Shown here in pieces: positions 56,697 to 64,000 of a stretch of 64,000 nucleotides of DNA. The notes below the pieces were generated by a model. The model was given only the letters and a program-made list of their open reading frames with translations, ran no database searches and was not told the DNA's origin. Within the stretch, counting starts at the first letter, position 1. The number at the start of each line of letters is the position of its first letter. Made by a program: the position numbers and the translations under genes. The DNA is from Chersky-840 sp963764205 (GTDB lineage Bacteria > Actinomycetota > Acidimicrobiia > Acidimicrobiales > UBA8190): NCBI GenBank assembly GCA_963764205.1, contig CAVXRN010000002.1:1302001-1366000 (forward strand), given 5' to 3'.

Positions 56697-57439
56697 CCGC
56701 CGCCCCGCACGACCGCCCCGCGCCTGCGACACCACCGCCACCGGGGGGCCTCACCGTGCTCCCGGTCACGGGACTGGGCGAGATCGGCCGCGGCGACGAC
56801 CTCGCCCGCCTCATCGCAGGACGCGTCGACCTCCTCGACGGCGACGTCGTCGTCGTCACCCAGAAGATCGTGTCCAAGTCCGAGGGTGCCATGGTCCCGA
56901 TCGACCCCGACGACCCCGACGACCGCCTCCGCATCATCGAGTCGGAGTCGGTCCGGGTCCTGCGCCGCCGCGGCGACCTCGTCATCTCCGAGACGCGCCA
57001 CGGCTTCGTCTGTGCCAACGCCGGTGTCGACCTCTCGAACGTCGAGCGCGGCTGGGCCGCGCTGCTCCCCCAGGACTCCGACCGTTCCGCCCGGCGCATC
57101 CGCGACGGCCTGCGCGCCACCACGGGTGCCACGGTGGCCGTCGTGGTGTCCGACACCTTCGGGCGGGCCTGGCGCAAGGGCGTGGTCGACGTCGCCATCG
57201 GCTGCGCCGGACTGGCCGCCGTCGTCGACCTCCGGGGTACCGCCGACGCCATGGGCCGGGATCTGGTGGCCACCGAGGTGTGCGTGGCCGACGAGGTCGC
57301 TTCGGCCGCCGAGCTCGTGATGGGCAAGGCCGGCGGCGTCCCGGTCGCCGTCGTGCGCGGCATCGACCCGGCCTGGCTCCGACGGGGGTCGGTGGCCGAG
57401 GAGATTCTCCGGCCCCCGAGCGAAGACCTCTTTCGCTGA
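56693..57439 (+). CDS. cofE: coenzyme F420-0:L-glutamate ligase
   Basis: Adds glutamates to F420-0 with GTP. It is 248 aa with family blocks GDVVVVTQKIVSKSEGA, VRVLRRRGDLVISETRHG, VCANAGVDLSNV and VVVSDTFGRAWRKGVVDVAIG. The C-terminal FMN-binding nitroreductase domain of mycobacterial FbiB is absent, so this is the CofE-only form, and the function of that domain (reduction of dehydro-F420-0) must be met elsewhere. It begins with a Pro/Ala-rich tail and overlaps the cofD stop by 4 bp. Confidence 0.94.
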   Translation: MTAAPHDRPAPATPPPPGGLTVLPVTGLGEIGRGDDLARLIAGRVDLLDGDVVVVTQKIVSKSEGAMVPIDPDDPDDRLRIIESESVRVLRRRGDLVISETRHGFVCANAGVDLSNVERGWAALLPQDSDRSARRIRDGLRATTGATVAVVVSDTFGRAWRKGVVDVAIGCAGLAAVVDLRGTADAMGRDLVATEVCVADEVASAAELVMGKAGGVPVAVVRGIDPAWLRRGSVAEEILRPPSEDLFR

Positions 57440-57468
57440 GCTGAGCCGAGCCGAGTCGAGCCGCCCGT

Positions 57469-58422
57469 TCAGGAGCCGGCCTGGCGCCTCGTGTAGTCGA
57501 GCACCCCGTCCACACCGGTCTCGAGCTCGGTCCACGCCCGCCAGCCGAGGTGGATCCCGGCGCGTTCGGGGTCGAGCGCGCTGCGCTGGAGCTCACCGGG
57601 TCGGGCCGGTGCGTGGACAGGTGCGCTCGTGGCACCCGCACGCTCACCCATGACCCGGGCGAGCTCGTTCACCGACACCTCGTTCCCCGTCCCGACGTTG
57701 AGCACGAGGCCACCGCCACGCGTGCCGGCGCGCACGAAGGCATCCACGACGTCGTCGACGTAGACGAAGTCGCGCGTCTGCTCGCCGTCGCCGAAGATCG
57801 TCACCGGCTCGCCCCGCAACAGCTTGTCGGAGAAGATGGCGACGACCCCGGCTTCACCGTGGGGGTCCTGGCGCGGCCCGTACACGTTGGCCAGTGCCAA
57901 GGCGCAGAACTCCAGCGCGTGCAACTCGCGGTAGGCCACGAGGTAGTCGATGGCGGACATCTTCGACACGCCGTAGGGCGACAGGGGCCGGCGAGGGTGC
58001 GACTCCTTCACGGGGAGCTCCGACGGGTCGCATTCCCCGTAGAGCGTGCCGCCGCTGGCGGCAAAGGCGACCCGGGCCGTGCCCGCGGCGCGCGCTCCCT
58101 CGAGCACTCGGAGCGTGCCCAGGATGTTGACATCCGCGTCGAACACCGGGCGCTCGACCGACACCCGCACGTCGGCTTGGGCGGCGAGGTGGAACACCAC
58201 CTCGGGACGGCGCCTCGCCATCACCTCGACGAGCTCGTCGGACCGGATGTCGAGCTGATGGAACGTGAGCGCACGCGACGCCGAGGACCGGGCCTCGGCC
58301 AGGTTGTTGAGCGATCCGGTGGACAGGTCGTCCACCACGTCGACGGCATGGCCCTCGGCCAGCAGACGGTCCACGAGGTTGGACCCGATGAACCCCGCGC
58401 CCCCCGTCACCATCATCTGCAT
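57469..58422 (-). CDS. UDP-glucose 4-epimerase-like SDR (nucleotide-sugar epimerase)
   Basis: An extended SDR of 317 aa. The Rossmann motif is VTGGAGFIGSNLVDRLL, the Ser-Tyr-Lys triad lies in FAASGGTLYGE and SPYGVSKMSAIDYL, and substrate blocks are LANVYGPRQDPHGEAGVVAIF and FGDGEQTRDFVYVDDVVDA. These match GalE-type UDP-hexose epimerases. The ATG at 58422 is preferred, since the frame upstream has no family similarity. It lies 80 bp downstream of the nucleotidyltransferase and is convergent with cofE. Confidence 0.88.
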   Translation of the reverse strand: MQMMVTGGAGFIGSNLVDRLLAEGHAVDVVDDLSTGSLNNLAEARSSASRALTFHQLDIRSDELVEVMARRRPEVVFHLAAQADVRVSVERPVFDADVNILGTLRVLEGARAAGTARVAFAASGGTLYGECDPSELPVKESHPRRPLSPYGVSKMSAIDYLVAYRELHALEFCALALANVYGPRQDPHGEAGVVAIFSDKLLRGEPVTIFGDGEQTRDFVYVDDVVDAFVRAGTRGGGLVLNVGTGNEVSVNELARVMGERAGATSAPVHAPARPGELQRSALDPERAGIHLGWRAWTELETGVDGVLDYTRRQAGS

Positions 58423-58501
58423 GACGGCTCCGATCTGCGTGGCTGGGCCCATCGGCATGACTGGGCCCGCTGCGCCGGCGCCGCCCGGGGCGGGCCGACG
58501 G

Positions 58502-59590
58502 TCATGACGCCATCTCCTCGGGCACCCGGGCGTCGACGAGCCGCTCCCCCGCCGGCACTTCGAACTCGTCACCGACGACCGTGACCGGCGCCAGCTCGCA
58601 GCCCTCGGCCACCACGGCGCCGTGGCCCAGGATCGAGCCCGTCACCCGCGCCTCGGCGCCCACCCGCGCCCCGGGCAGCAGGACCGAGTCCTCGACGTGG
58701 GCACCGCGTTCCACCACGGCGCGCGCCCCGATGACACTGCCCGTCACCGTGGCACCGTGGCCGATCTGGGCGCCCGAGCCGAGCAGGCTGTAGGGGCGGA
58801 CCTCACCTCGCACCACGGGGGCGGCGAGGGTCCACACGCCGAGCGCCACCTGTCGGGCCCCGGGAGCGGGCGGCCCCGGCCGCGTGCCGTCGACGAGGTC
58901 GGCATTCGCTCGCAGGTAGGCGGTCGGCGTCCCGGTGTCGAGCCAGTACGCGTCACTGGCCATGGCGAACACCGCCCCCTCCGCCGCCAGTGCCGGGAAC
59001 GTCTCCCGCTCGACCGAGACCCGGCGACCGACGGGGATGCGCTCGAGCACCTCGGGCTCGAGGACGTAGGTCCCGGCGTTGATCAGGTTGGTGGGCACGC
59101 GCTCGGGCGGAGGCTTCTCCACGAATTCGATGACGCGACCGTCTCCGTCGGTGGGGACCACGCCGAACCTGCTCGGGTCGTCGACGGCCTTGAGGTGGAT
59201 CGTCGCCATCGCCCCGTGCGCACGGTGGAACTCGACGAGGGCGGACGTGTCGACGTCGGTGAGCACGTCCCCGTTCACCACGATGAACGTCTCGTCGATG
59301 CCGGCGTGCCCCGCCGCGAAGGCGATGGCCCCGGCCGTGTCGAGCGGTTCGGGCTCTACCGCGTAGTCGAGACGGACCCCTGCGGCCCGATGGTCGGGGT
59401 AGGCGGCGAAGAAGGCGTCGGGCCGGTACCCGAGCGAGAGGACGACCTCGTCGACGCCGTGGCTCTGCAGATGGGCGAGGACGCGCTCGAGCATGGGCAC
59501 CTCCGCCACCGGGAGCAACTGCTTGGGCGTGGTGTAGGTGAGCGGACGGAGTCTCGTCCCTTCGCCCCCCAGGAGGACAACGGCCTTCAC
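58502..59590 (-). CDS. mannose-1-phosphate guanylyltransferase-like sugar nucleotidyltransferase
   Basis: A 362-aa NDP-sugar pyrophosphorylase with an N-terminal nucleotidyltransferase domain (VVLLGGEGTRLRPLTYTTPK, FIVVNGDVLTDVDTS, FVEKPPPERVPTNLINAGTY, YWLDTGTPTAYL) and C-terminal left-handed beta-helix repeats (GSGAQIGHGATVTGS, VIGARAVVERGAHVEDSV). The overall type is eukaryotic-like GMPP/GlmU-like and fits GDP-mannose formation. With ManB and PGI/PMI it would complete the route from fructose-6-P. A dTDP- or UDP-glucose activity is possible. Confidence 0.85.
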   Translation of the reverse strand: MKAVVLLGGEGTRLRPLTYTTPKQLLPVAEVPMLERVLAHLQSHGVDEVVLSLGYRPDAFFAAYPDHRAAGVRLDYAVEPEPLDTAGAIAFAAGHAGIDETFIVVNGDVLTDVDTSALVEFHRAHGAMATIHLKAVDDPSRFGVVPTDGDGRVIEFVEKPPPERVPTNLINAGTYVLEPEVLERIPVGRRVSVERETFPALAAEGAVFAMASDAYWLDTGTPTAYLRANADLVDGTRPGPPAPGARQVALGVWTLAAPVVRGEVRPYSLLGSGAQIGHGATVTGSVIGARAVVERGAHVEDSVLLPGARVGAEARVTGSILGHGAVVAEGCELAPVTVVGDEFEVPAGERLVDARVPEEMAS

Positions 59591-59618
59591 GTCCCGAGTG
59601 TCGTCGCGCCGCTCGACG

Positions 59619-60506
59619 TCACGGTTTCGCCGTCGTCGCTGTCGTCGCCGTCGACGCCGGCTTGGTCGTGGTCGTCGTCCGTGTCGACGACGGGAGGGTG
59701 GTGGCGGTGGTCGCCGTCGAAGGTGCGGTGGTCGGCGTCGACGGGGCGGTGGTCGCCGTCGACGGGGCCGTGGTCGCCGTGGGCGCGCTGGTCGGCGTGG
59801 GGGCGGCGGCCGTCGTCGGGGTGCTCGCGGCCGACCCGGCGCGGTCGGTCAGCATGGCGGTGATCGAGCTCGGCTTGGGCACCGACACGCCCGAGGGCAC
59901 GAACGCCACGGTGATCAACTGGCCGTCGGCGAGCTTGATCGAGGCGGGGTCGTGGAAGACCGTGGGGTTGTTCGAGCCCGGCGGGGTGAAGCTGGGCCAC
60001 ACCTTGATCTGCAGCGTCCCGGTCTTCCCTGTGAAGGGGAACCCCGCCGGACATTTCTCCCCGTTGCTGTACTTGGGCCCACCGGGGAGCTGCAGGGTGT
60101 CGGTCGTGATCGTCAACTTGGGATAGGACTCCACGAAGCGGGCGAAGGTGGCGTTGTCCCCCGCGTCCTTGCTGGTCGTGGGGGCGACCTGGATCACGCC
60201 GTCACCGTCGGTGCGGATTCCCGGGATGGGTGCCTTCGAGGCGTTCGGGTTCGCGGGCAGGTTGGGCTGGACCGTGCCGCAGATGTCGATGCCCAGCGCC
60301 TGGAACCAATGGGCGCCCACGGCCGGGGGTGTGGCGGCGGCAGGGTTCTGGCGCTCGTAGCGGCTGTAGGCGATCAGGGCGACGCCCACGACGCAGATCA
60401 TCGCCAGGCTGAAGTACCACTTCATGGGCCGCTGCCCGCGGTAGCTCCGCCCTCCTCCGGTGGCACCGGCGCGCGCCACCCATTTTCCGGTATCTCCCCT
60501 GGCCAT
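59619..60506 (-). CDS. membrane-anchored secreted protein of an uncharacterised family
   Basis: A 295-aa protein with one N-terminal membrane helix (WYFSLAMICVVGVALIAY, residues ~30-47), an extracellular domain with HWFQALGIDICG, PGIRTDGDGVIQ and KDAGDNATFARFVE, and a C-terminal Thr/Ala/Pro/Ser-rich tail of ~75 residues. From memory, the HW-x-x-A-x-G-x-x-x-C, GI-x-x-x-GDG and AG-x-NA blocks recur in an actinobacterial family of unknown function that usually has more His in these positions; this should be checked. The tail resembles O-glycosylated wall linkers. The start may instead be the ATG at 60425. It sits in the glycan cluster. Confidence 0.65.
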   Translation of the reverse strand: MARGDTGKWVARAGATGGGRSYRGQRPMKWYFSLAMICVVGVALIAYSRYERQNPAAATPPAVGAHWFQALGIDICGTVQPNLPANPNASKAPIPGIRTDGDGVIQVAPTTSKDAGDNATFARFVESYPKLTITTDTLQLPGGPKYSNGEKCPAGFPFTGKTGTLQIKVWPSFTPPGSNNPTVFHDPASIKLADGQLITVAFVPSGVSVPKPSSITAMLTDRAGSAASTPTTAAAPTPTSAPTATTAPSTATTAPSTPTTAPSTATTATTLPSSTRTTTTTKPASTATTATTAKP

Positions 60507-60521
60507 GATCGGGCGCCAACC

Positions 60522-61496
60522 CTACTCGGCCCGGCCCGAGGCGCCGCGCCGCGCGCCCAGGGCCTGCCTGGCACACATGACCCCGAAACGCACCGTGAGC
60601 AGCGCCGCCATCGCCGGCAGCGCCAACCGACGCCACCCCCGCTCCGTCCGGGCGGCGAAATGGAAGACCGAGCGGTGATGGGCCAGCAGCATGAAATAGG
60701 GGCGGCGGGCGGTCGAGAGCCCTTGGAGATGGGTCACGACGGCGTCGGGCACGTAGGCGACCCCCCAGCCGCCCCGTCGGGCCCGCCAGCACAGGTCGGT
60801 GTCCTCGGCGTACATGAAATACGACTCGTCGAACCCACCCAGCTCCTCGAGCGCACGCCGGCGGGCCAAGAAGCACGCGCCCGACACCCAGTCGACATCG
60901 GTCACGTCGACGGCGTCGAGGTACCCCAACCGGTAGCGCCGGGTGAAGGGGTTGGTCGGGACCAGATCGCCGAGCAGGGCGTGGCCGGCCGCGTCGAGCA
61001 TCGACGGGAACCGGCGCGCCGAGGGATACCGGGTGCCGTCGGGCTCGAGGATCCTCGGCCCGACCACGGCCAGCGTGGGGTCGGCGCCGAGCACCTCGAC
61101 CAGCACCGCCAACGCACCCGCGTGCACGGCCACGTCGGGATTCGTGACGAGCACGAACTCCGACGTCGCGACCTCGATGCCGCGGTTGGCGCCGGCCCCG
61201 TACCCGAGGTTGGCGCCCGTCTGCACCAGCCGGACCGCGCCGTCGGCCGCCACGAGGGCGGAGACCGACCCGTCCGACGAGGCGTTGTCGACGACGATGA
61301 CGTCGGCCACTCCTTCGGCCCGCAGCGACGCCACGCACTCGAGCAGGACGTCGCCCGCCTCGTGGTTCACCACGACGGCGCCCACAGGACCCGCAGAGCC
61401 CGCAGAGTCCGCAGAGCCAGCAGTGCCCGCCACCGCTGCACGGGTCGACACCTCCGATGCGGAGTCGGCCGTTTTCGTGGTCCTCGGTGCGGGCAC
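60522..61496 (-). CDS. GT2 family glycosyltransferase (WbbL/rhamnosyltransferase-like)
   Basis: A GT2 transferase of 324 aa. Motifs are GAVVVNHEAGDVLLECVASL, VIVVDNASSDGS (first DXD-region), LGYGAGANRGIEVA, VLVTNPDVAVHAGAL, CFLARRRALEELGGFDESY and FMYAEDTDLCWRARRGGWG. This set is typical of rhamnosyl- and galactofuranosyltransferases such as WbbL. Two C-terminal hydrophobic segments may attach it to the membrane. The GTG at 61496 starts 5 bp after the preceding stop. An Ala/Ser/Thr-rich N-terminal tail precedes the domain. Confidence 0.86.
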   Translation of the reverse strand: MPAPRTTKTADSASEVSTRAAVAGTAGSADSAGSAGPVGAVVVNHEAGDVLLECVASLRAEGVADVIVVDNASSDGSVSALVAADGAVRLVQTGANLGYGAGANRGIEVATSEFVLVTNPDVAVHAGALAVLVEVLGADPTLAVVGPRILEPDGTRYPSARRFPSMLDAAGHALLGDLVPTNPFTRRYRLGYLDAVDVTDVDWVSGACFLARRRALEELGGFDESYFMYAEDTDLCWRARRGGWGVAYVPDAVVTHLQGLSTARRPYFMLLAHHRSVFHFAARTERGWRRLALPAMAALLTVRFGVMCARQALGARRGASGRAE

Positions 61497-61501
61497 GAGG
61501 G

Positions 61502-62353
61502 TCAGATGTGGCGGATGAACCGGTACCGCACCAGGGCCGTGAGGGCGCGCACCCCGTCGCGCCAGTCGAACTTGGTCCCTTCCGACGGGTCGCGCCCGGT
61601 GTAGGAGATCGGCACTTCGTAGATGCGGTACCCGCGCCGCAGGACCTTGGCGGTGATCTCGGGCTCGAAGTCGAACCCGTCGGACTCGATCGTGATGGCG
61701 TCGAGCACGGTGCGGTCGAAGAGCTTGTAACACGTCTCCATGTCCGACAACGTCGACCGGTACAACACGTTGGCGGTGAGCGTGAGGGCCCGGTTGCCCA
61801 GCCACTGCGTGGGCCGCATGGCGCGCCGCTCTCCGGTGAACCGGCTGCCGTAGACGACGCGGGCCTTTCCCTTCATCACGGGGTCGAGCAGCTTGGGCCA
61901 GTCGTCGGGGTCGTACTCCAGATCAGCGTCCTGGATGAGCACGAGGTCGCCGCGCGCCGTGGTCACCCCCGTCCGCACCGCCGCCCCCTTGCCCTGGTTG
62001 CTGCGGTGCGTGACGATGCGCACGGTCGAGTCCTGCAAGGCGGACAGCACCTTGTCGGTGCCATCGGTCGACCCGTCGTCGACGACGACGACCTCGAGCT
62101 GCATGGGAAGGTCCACGGCCCGGATCCGCCGGAGGATCTCGGCCACGGTGTTGCGCTCGTTGAACACCGGCACGATGACCGACAACGTCTTGTACCGCTC
62201 CTCCGCCGCGGCGGCGAGGTCGCCCACCGCGTGCAGGTCCGCTCGATTGCGATCGGGCTGGTCCAGATCGCGCGCGTCGAGATCGCGCTGGTCGAGATGG
62301 GGTTGCTCGAGATCTGGGCGGTTCATGTCGGCCCCGTGCACATCGTCCATCAT
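61502..62353 (-). CDS. polyprenol-phosphate mannose synthase-like GT2
   Basis: A DPM1-like GT2 of 283 aa. Motifs are LSVIVPVFNERNTVAEIL, VVVVDDGSTDGTDKVL, NQGKGAAVRTGVTTA, VLIQDADLEYDPDDWPKLL (DAD), VYGSRFTGE, LSDMETCYKLF and SDGFDFEPEIT. These fit dolichol- or polyprenol-phosphate sugar synthases; the exact donor is not fixed by sequence. The N-terminal 50 residues have repeats of DLDQ/DLEQ type. No C-terminal membrane helices are present. The ATG at 62353 overlaps the upstream gene by 4 bp. Confidence 0.87.
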   Translation of the reverse strand: MMDDVHGADMNRPDLEQPHLDQRDLDARDLDQPDRNRADLHAVGDLAAAAEERYKTLSVIVPVFNERNTVAEILRRIRAVDLPMQLEVVVVDDGSTDGTDKVLSALQDSTVRIVTHRSNQGKGAAVRTGVTTARGDLVLIQDADLEYDPDDWPKLLDPVMKGKARVVYGSRFTGERRAMRPTQWLGNRALTLTANVLYRSTLSDMETCYKLFDRTVLDAITIESDGFDFEPEITAKVLRRGYRIYEVPISYTGRDPSEGTKFDWRDGVRALTALVRYRFIRHI

Positions 62354-63318
62354 GGCCGACGCCCGGGGCCTTGCGGTGCGCCGGCGCTGAAGAATTCCGC
62401 CGTCCGGCGCAAGCCCTCCTCCAGGGACACCACGGGCTCCCACCCGAGCTCGTGCCGGGCCACCGAGATGTCGGGGCGCCGCCGGGTGGGGTCGTCGGTG
62501 GGCAGGGGCTCGTAGGTGATGGTGGACGAGGATCCCGTCAGCGCCACCACCGCGTGGGCGAGCTCGAGCACCGTCAGCTCGTCGGGGTTGCCGATGTTGA
62601 CGGGGCCGGTGACGGTGGAGTCGAGCAGGGCCAGGATCCCGGCCACCTCGTCTTCCACGAAGCACAGGCTGCGGGTCTGGGACCCGTCGCCGTACACGGT
62701 GAGGGGTCGTCCCTCGATCGCCTGGACCAAGAAGTTCGACACCACGCGCCCGTCCCCCGGCCGCAGCCTCGGACCGTAGGTGTTGAAGATCCGGACGATG
62801 CCGACGTCGACACCCTTGGCTCGATGGGTGGCCATCGTCAGAGCCTCGGCGAACCGCTTGGCTTCGTCGTAGACGCTGCGCGGCCCCACCGGGTTGACGT
62901 TGCCCCAGTACGTCTCGTCCTGGGGATGCACGAGGGGGTCGCCGTAGACCTCACTGGTCGAAGCCAGGATGAACCGCGCCCCGTGCTCGGCCGCGAGCGC
63001 CAGGGAGCGCCGCGTCCCTTCGCTCCCCACCGCCAGGCTCTCGAGCGGGCGGGCCAGATAGTCCGGAGGCGACGCGGGGCTGGCGAAGTGCATGACGGCG
63101 TCGACGGGGCCGGCCACGGGGACCTCCTCGCTCACGTCCGCCACCACCAGCTCGAAACCGGGGTGCCCGACGAGCGAGGCGACGTTGTCGGCCACGCCCG
63201 TCGACAGGTCGTCCACGGCGACGACCCGGTCACCCCGGGCCACGAGGGCCTCGCACAGGTGTGAGCCCAAGAACCCCGCACCGCCGGTCACGACGACGCG
63301 TCCCGCGCCCCCCGTCAC
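62350..63318 (-). CDS. UDP-glucuronate decarboxylase (UDP-xylose synthase)-like
   Basis: An extended SDR of 322 aa. The N-terminus VVVTGGAGFLGSHLCEALV is the NAD loop. The blocks HFASPASPPDYLARPLE, STSEVYGDPLVHPQDETYWG and NVNPVGPRSVYDEAKRFAEAL match UXS enzymes, which convert UDP-glucuronate to UDP-xylose. Tyr and Lys of the triad (VYDEAKR) are present. It follows the UDP-glucose dehydrogenase gene with a GTGA overlap, so substrate and product of neighbouring steps are co-encoded. dTDP-glucose 4,6-dehydratase is a weaker alternative. Confidence 0.88.
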   Translation of the reverse strand: MTGGAGRVVVTGGAGFLGSHLCEALVARGDRVVAVDDLSTGVADNVASLVGHPGFELVVADVSEEVPVAGPVDAVMHFASPASPPDYLARPLESLAVGSEGTRRSLALAAEHGARFILASTSEVYGDPLVHPQDETYWGNVNPVGPRSVYDEAKRFAEALTMATHRAKGVDVGIVRIFNTYGPRLRPGDGRVVSNFLVQAIEGRPLTVYGDGSQTRSLCFVEDEVAGILALLDSTVTGPVNIGNPDELTVLELAHAVVALTGSSSTITYEPLPTDDPTRRRPDISVARHELGWEPVVSLEEGLRRTAEFFSAGAPQGPGRRP

Positions 63319-64000
63319 GGGCGGCCCATGGCCACGTACGAGAACCCGATCCGCCGCATGGCGGCGGGGTCGAGCAGGTTGCGGGCGTCGACCACGTTCG
63401 GCTCGGCCAGCAGGTCACGCACCTTGGTGAAGTCGAGCCAGCGCAGCTCCTCCCATTCGGTGAGCACGACGGCACAGGCGGCGCCGTCGCACACCGCGTA
63501 GGCGTCGGGGAGGATCTCCACCCCGGTGGGGAACTCCGGCACCGGTCCGTGCACCGTCGGGTCGAAGGCCCGCACCGTGGCGCCCTCGGTCACGAGCCGG
63601 CGCACGATCTCCACCGCGGGCGAGTCCCGGCGGTCGTCGGTGAGGGCTTTGAACGTGAGCCCCCATGCCGCGATCGAACGACCCTGCAGCGTCCCTCCCA
63701 CCGCCTCGCGGATCTTGGTCGTGACCGACGCCAGTTGCGCCTCGTTGGTGTCGATGGCCCCCCGCAGCAGCGAGAAGTCGTAGCCCGACTGTTCACCGAT
63801 GTAGATCAACGCCCTCGTGTCCTTGGGGAGGCACGACCCGCCCCACCCCGGGCCGGGGCGCAGGTAGTCGAACCCGATCCGGTGGTCGTAGGCCATGCCC
63901 AACAACACGTCACGCACATCCGCGCCGACCGCCTCGCACAGGTTCGACACGGCGTTGACGAAGCTCAGCTTGGTGGCGAGGAACGCGTTCGACGCGTACT
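63315..64000 (-). CDS. UDP-glucose 6-dehydrogenase, partial (runs off the window end)
   Basis: Oxidises UDP-glucose to UDP-glucuronate with NAD. Only the C-terminal ~227 residues are visible. The window edge lies in the central helix region (YASNAFLATKLSFVNAVSNL, typical of UGD). The catalytic Cys is in GPGWGGSCLPKDTRAL, and the C-terminal domain has WGLTFKALTDDRRDSPAVE. It is upstream of and overlaps the UXS-like gene. The N-terminal NAD domain lies outside the window. Confidence 0.93.
   Translation of the reverse strand, partial: YASNAFLATKLSFVNAVSNLCEAVGADVRDVLLGMAYDHRIGFDYLRPGPGWGGSCLPKDTRALIYIGEQSGYDFSLLRGAIDTNEAQLASVTTKIREAVGGTLQGRSIAAWGLTFKALTDDRRDSPAVEIVRRLVTEGATVRAFDPTVHGPVPEFPTGVEILPDAYAVCDGAACAVVLTEWEELRWLDFTKVRDLLAEPNVVDARNLLDPAAMRRIGFSYVAMGRP

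Overview
The window looks like a chromosomal segment of an uncultured, high-GC actinobacterium, most likely of the class Acidimicrobiia. The evidence is the very high GC content, the actinobacterial multifunctional 2-oxoglutarate decarboxylase/dehydrogenase (kgd), coenzyme F420 genes (cofD, cofE), and a gene neighbourhood known from Actinobacteria: cofDE, a GT2/DUF5719-type protein, manB, a Trm112-like gene, PGI/PMI, ahcY, hpf, secA, prfB, ftsE, ftsX. No rRNA, tRNA, CRISPR array, insertion sequence or prophage was seen. The taxonomic call is an inference.

Layout. 0-9 kb: a partial hydrolase, galactokinase, a PH/SHOCT membrane protein, the peptidoglycan pair ddl and a membrane-anchored murF-like ligase, a UvrD-type helicase, exonuclease III and fabZ. 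9.3-14.8 kb: a three-gene operon of prepilin-like proteins (PilX-, PilW- and PilV-like), preceded by a candidate 56-codon gene, a sigma-28-like promoter and a terminator. 14.8-27.4 kb: an unusual NYN-(Lys/Ala linker)-S1 protein, an M20 peptidase, a HAD hydrolase, kgd, and lipid genes (acyl-CoA dehydrogenase, acyl-CoA synthetase, a serine hydrolase), then an rmlA-like gene. 27.4-33.6 kb: cell division and secretion (ftsX, ftsE, prfB, secA, short hpf). 34-38.2 kb: ahcY, PGI/PMI, Trm112-like, manB. 38.3-45.4 kb: secreted and membrane proteins, a CPBP protease and ftsH. 45.4-50.7 kb: one giant ORF joining a GT2 glycosyltransferase/membrane protein to a DUF5719-like domain. 50.8-64 kb: an HBHA-like coiled-coil protein, then an extracellular-glycan cluster (three GT4s, two GT2s, epimerases, GDP-mannose pyrophosphorylase-like, UDP-xylose synthase, UDP-glucose dehydrogenase) with cofD-cofE lying inside it.

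How the genes work together. PGI/PMI, ManB and the 58.5 kb nucleotidyltransferase form a plausible fructose-6-P to GDP-mannose route. Ugd and the UXS-like protein give UDP-glucose to UDP-xylose. The GT4/GT2 enzymes and the polyprenol-phosphate-mannose-synthase-like protein would use such donors for a cell-surface glycan. Ddl and MurF make and attach the D-Ala-D-Ala end of the peptidoglycan stem.

Two properties cut across the whole window. First, many first-of-operon genes carry a TANNNT hexamer 6-8 nt before the start codon and no Shine-Dalgarno, which points to leaderless transcription. Second, at least nine genes, including the essential prfB and ftsH and the central kgd and ahcY, contain single-base frameshifts, mostly extra bases. 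These are best explained as sequencing or assembly errors, so broken genes are annotated as full-length CDS spans.
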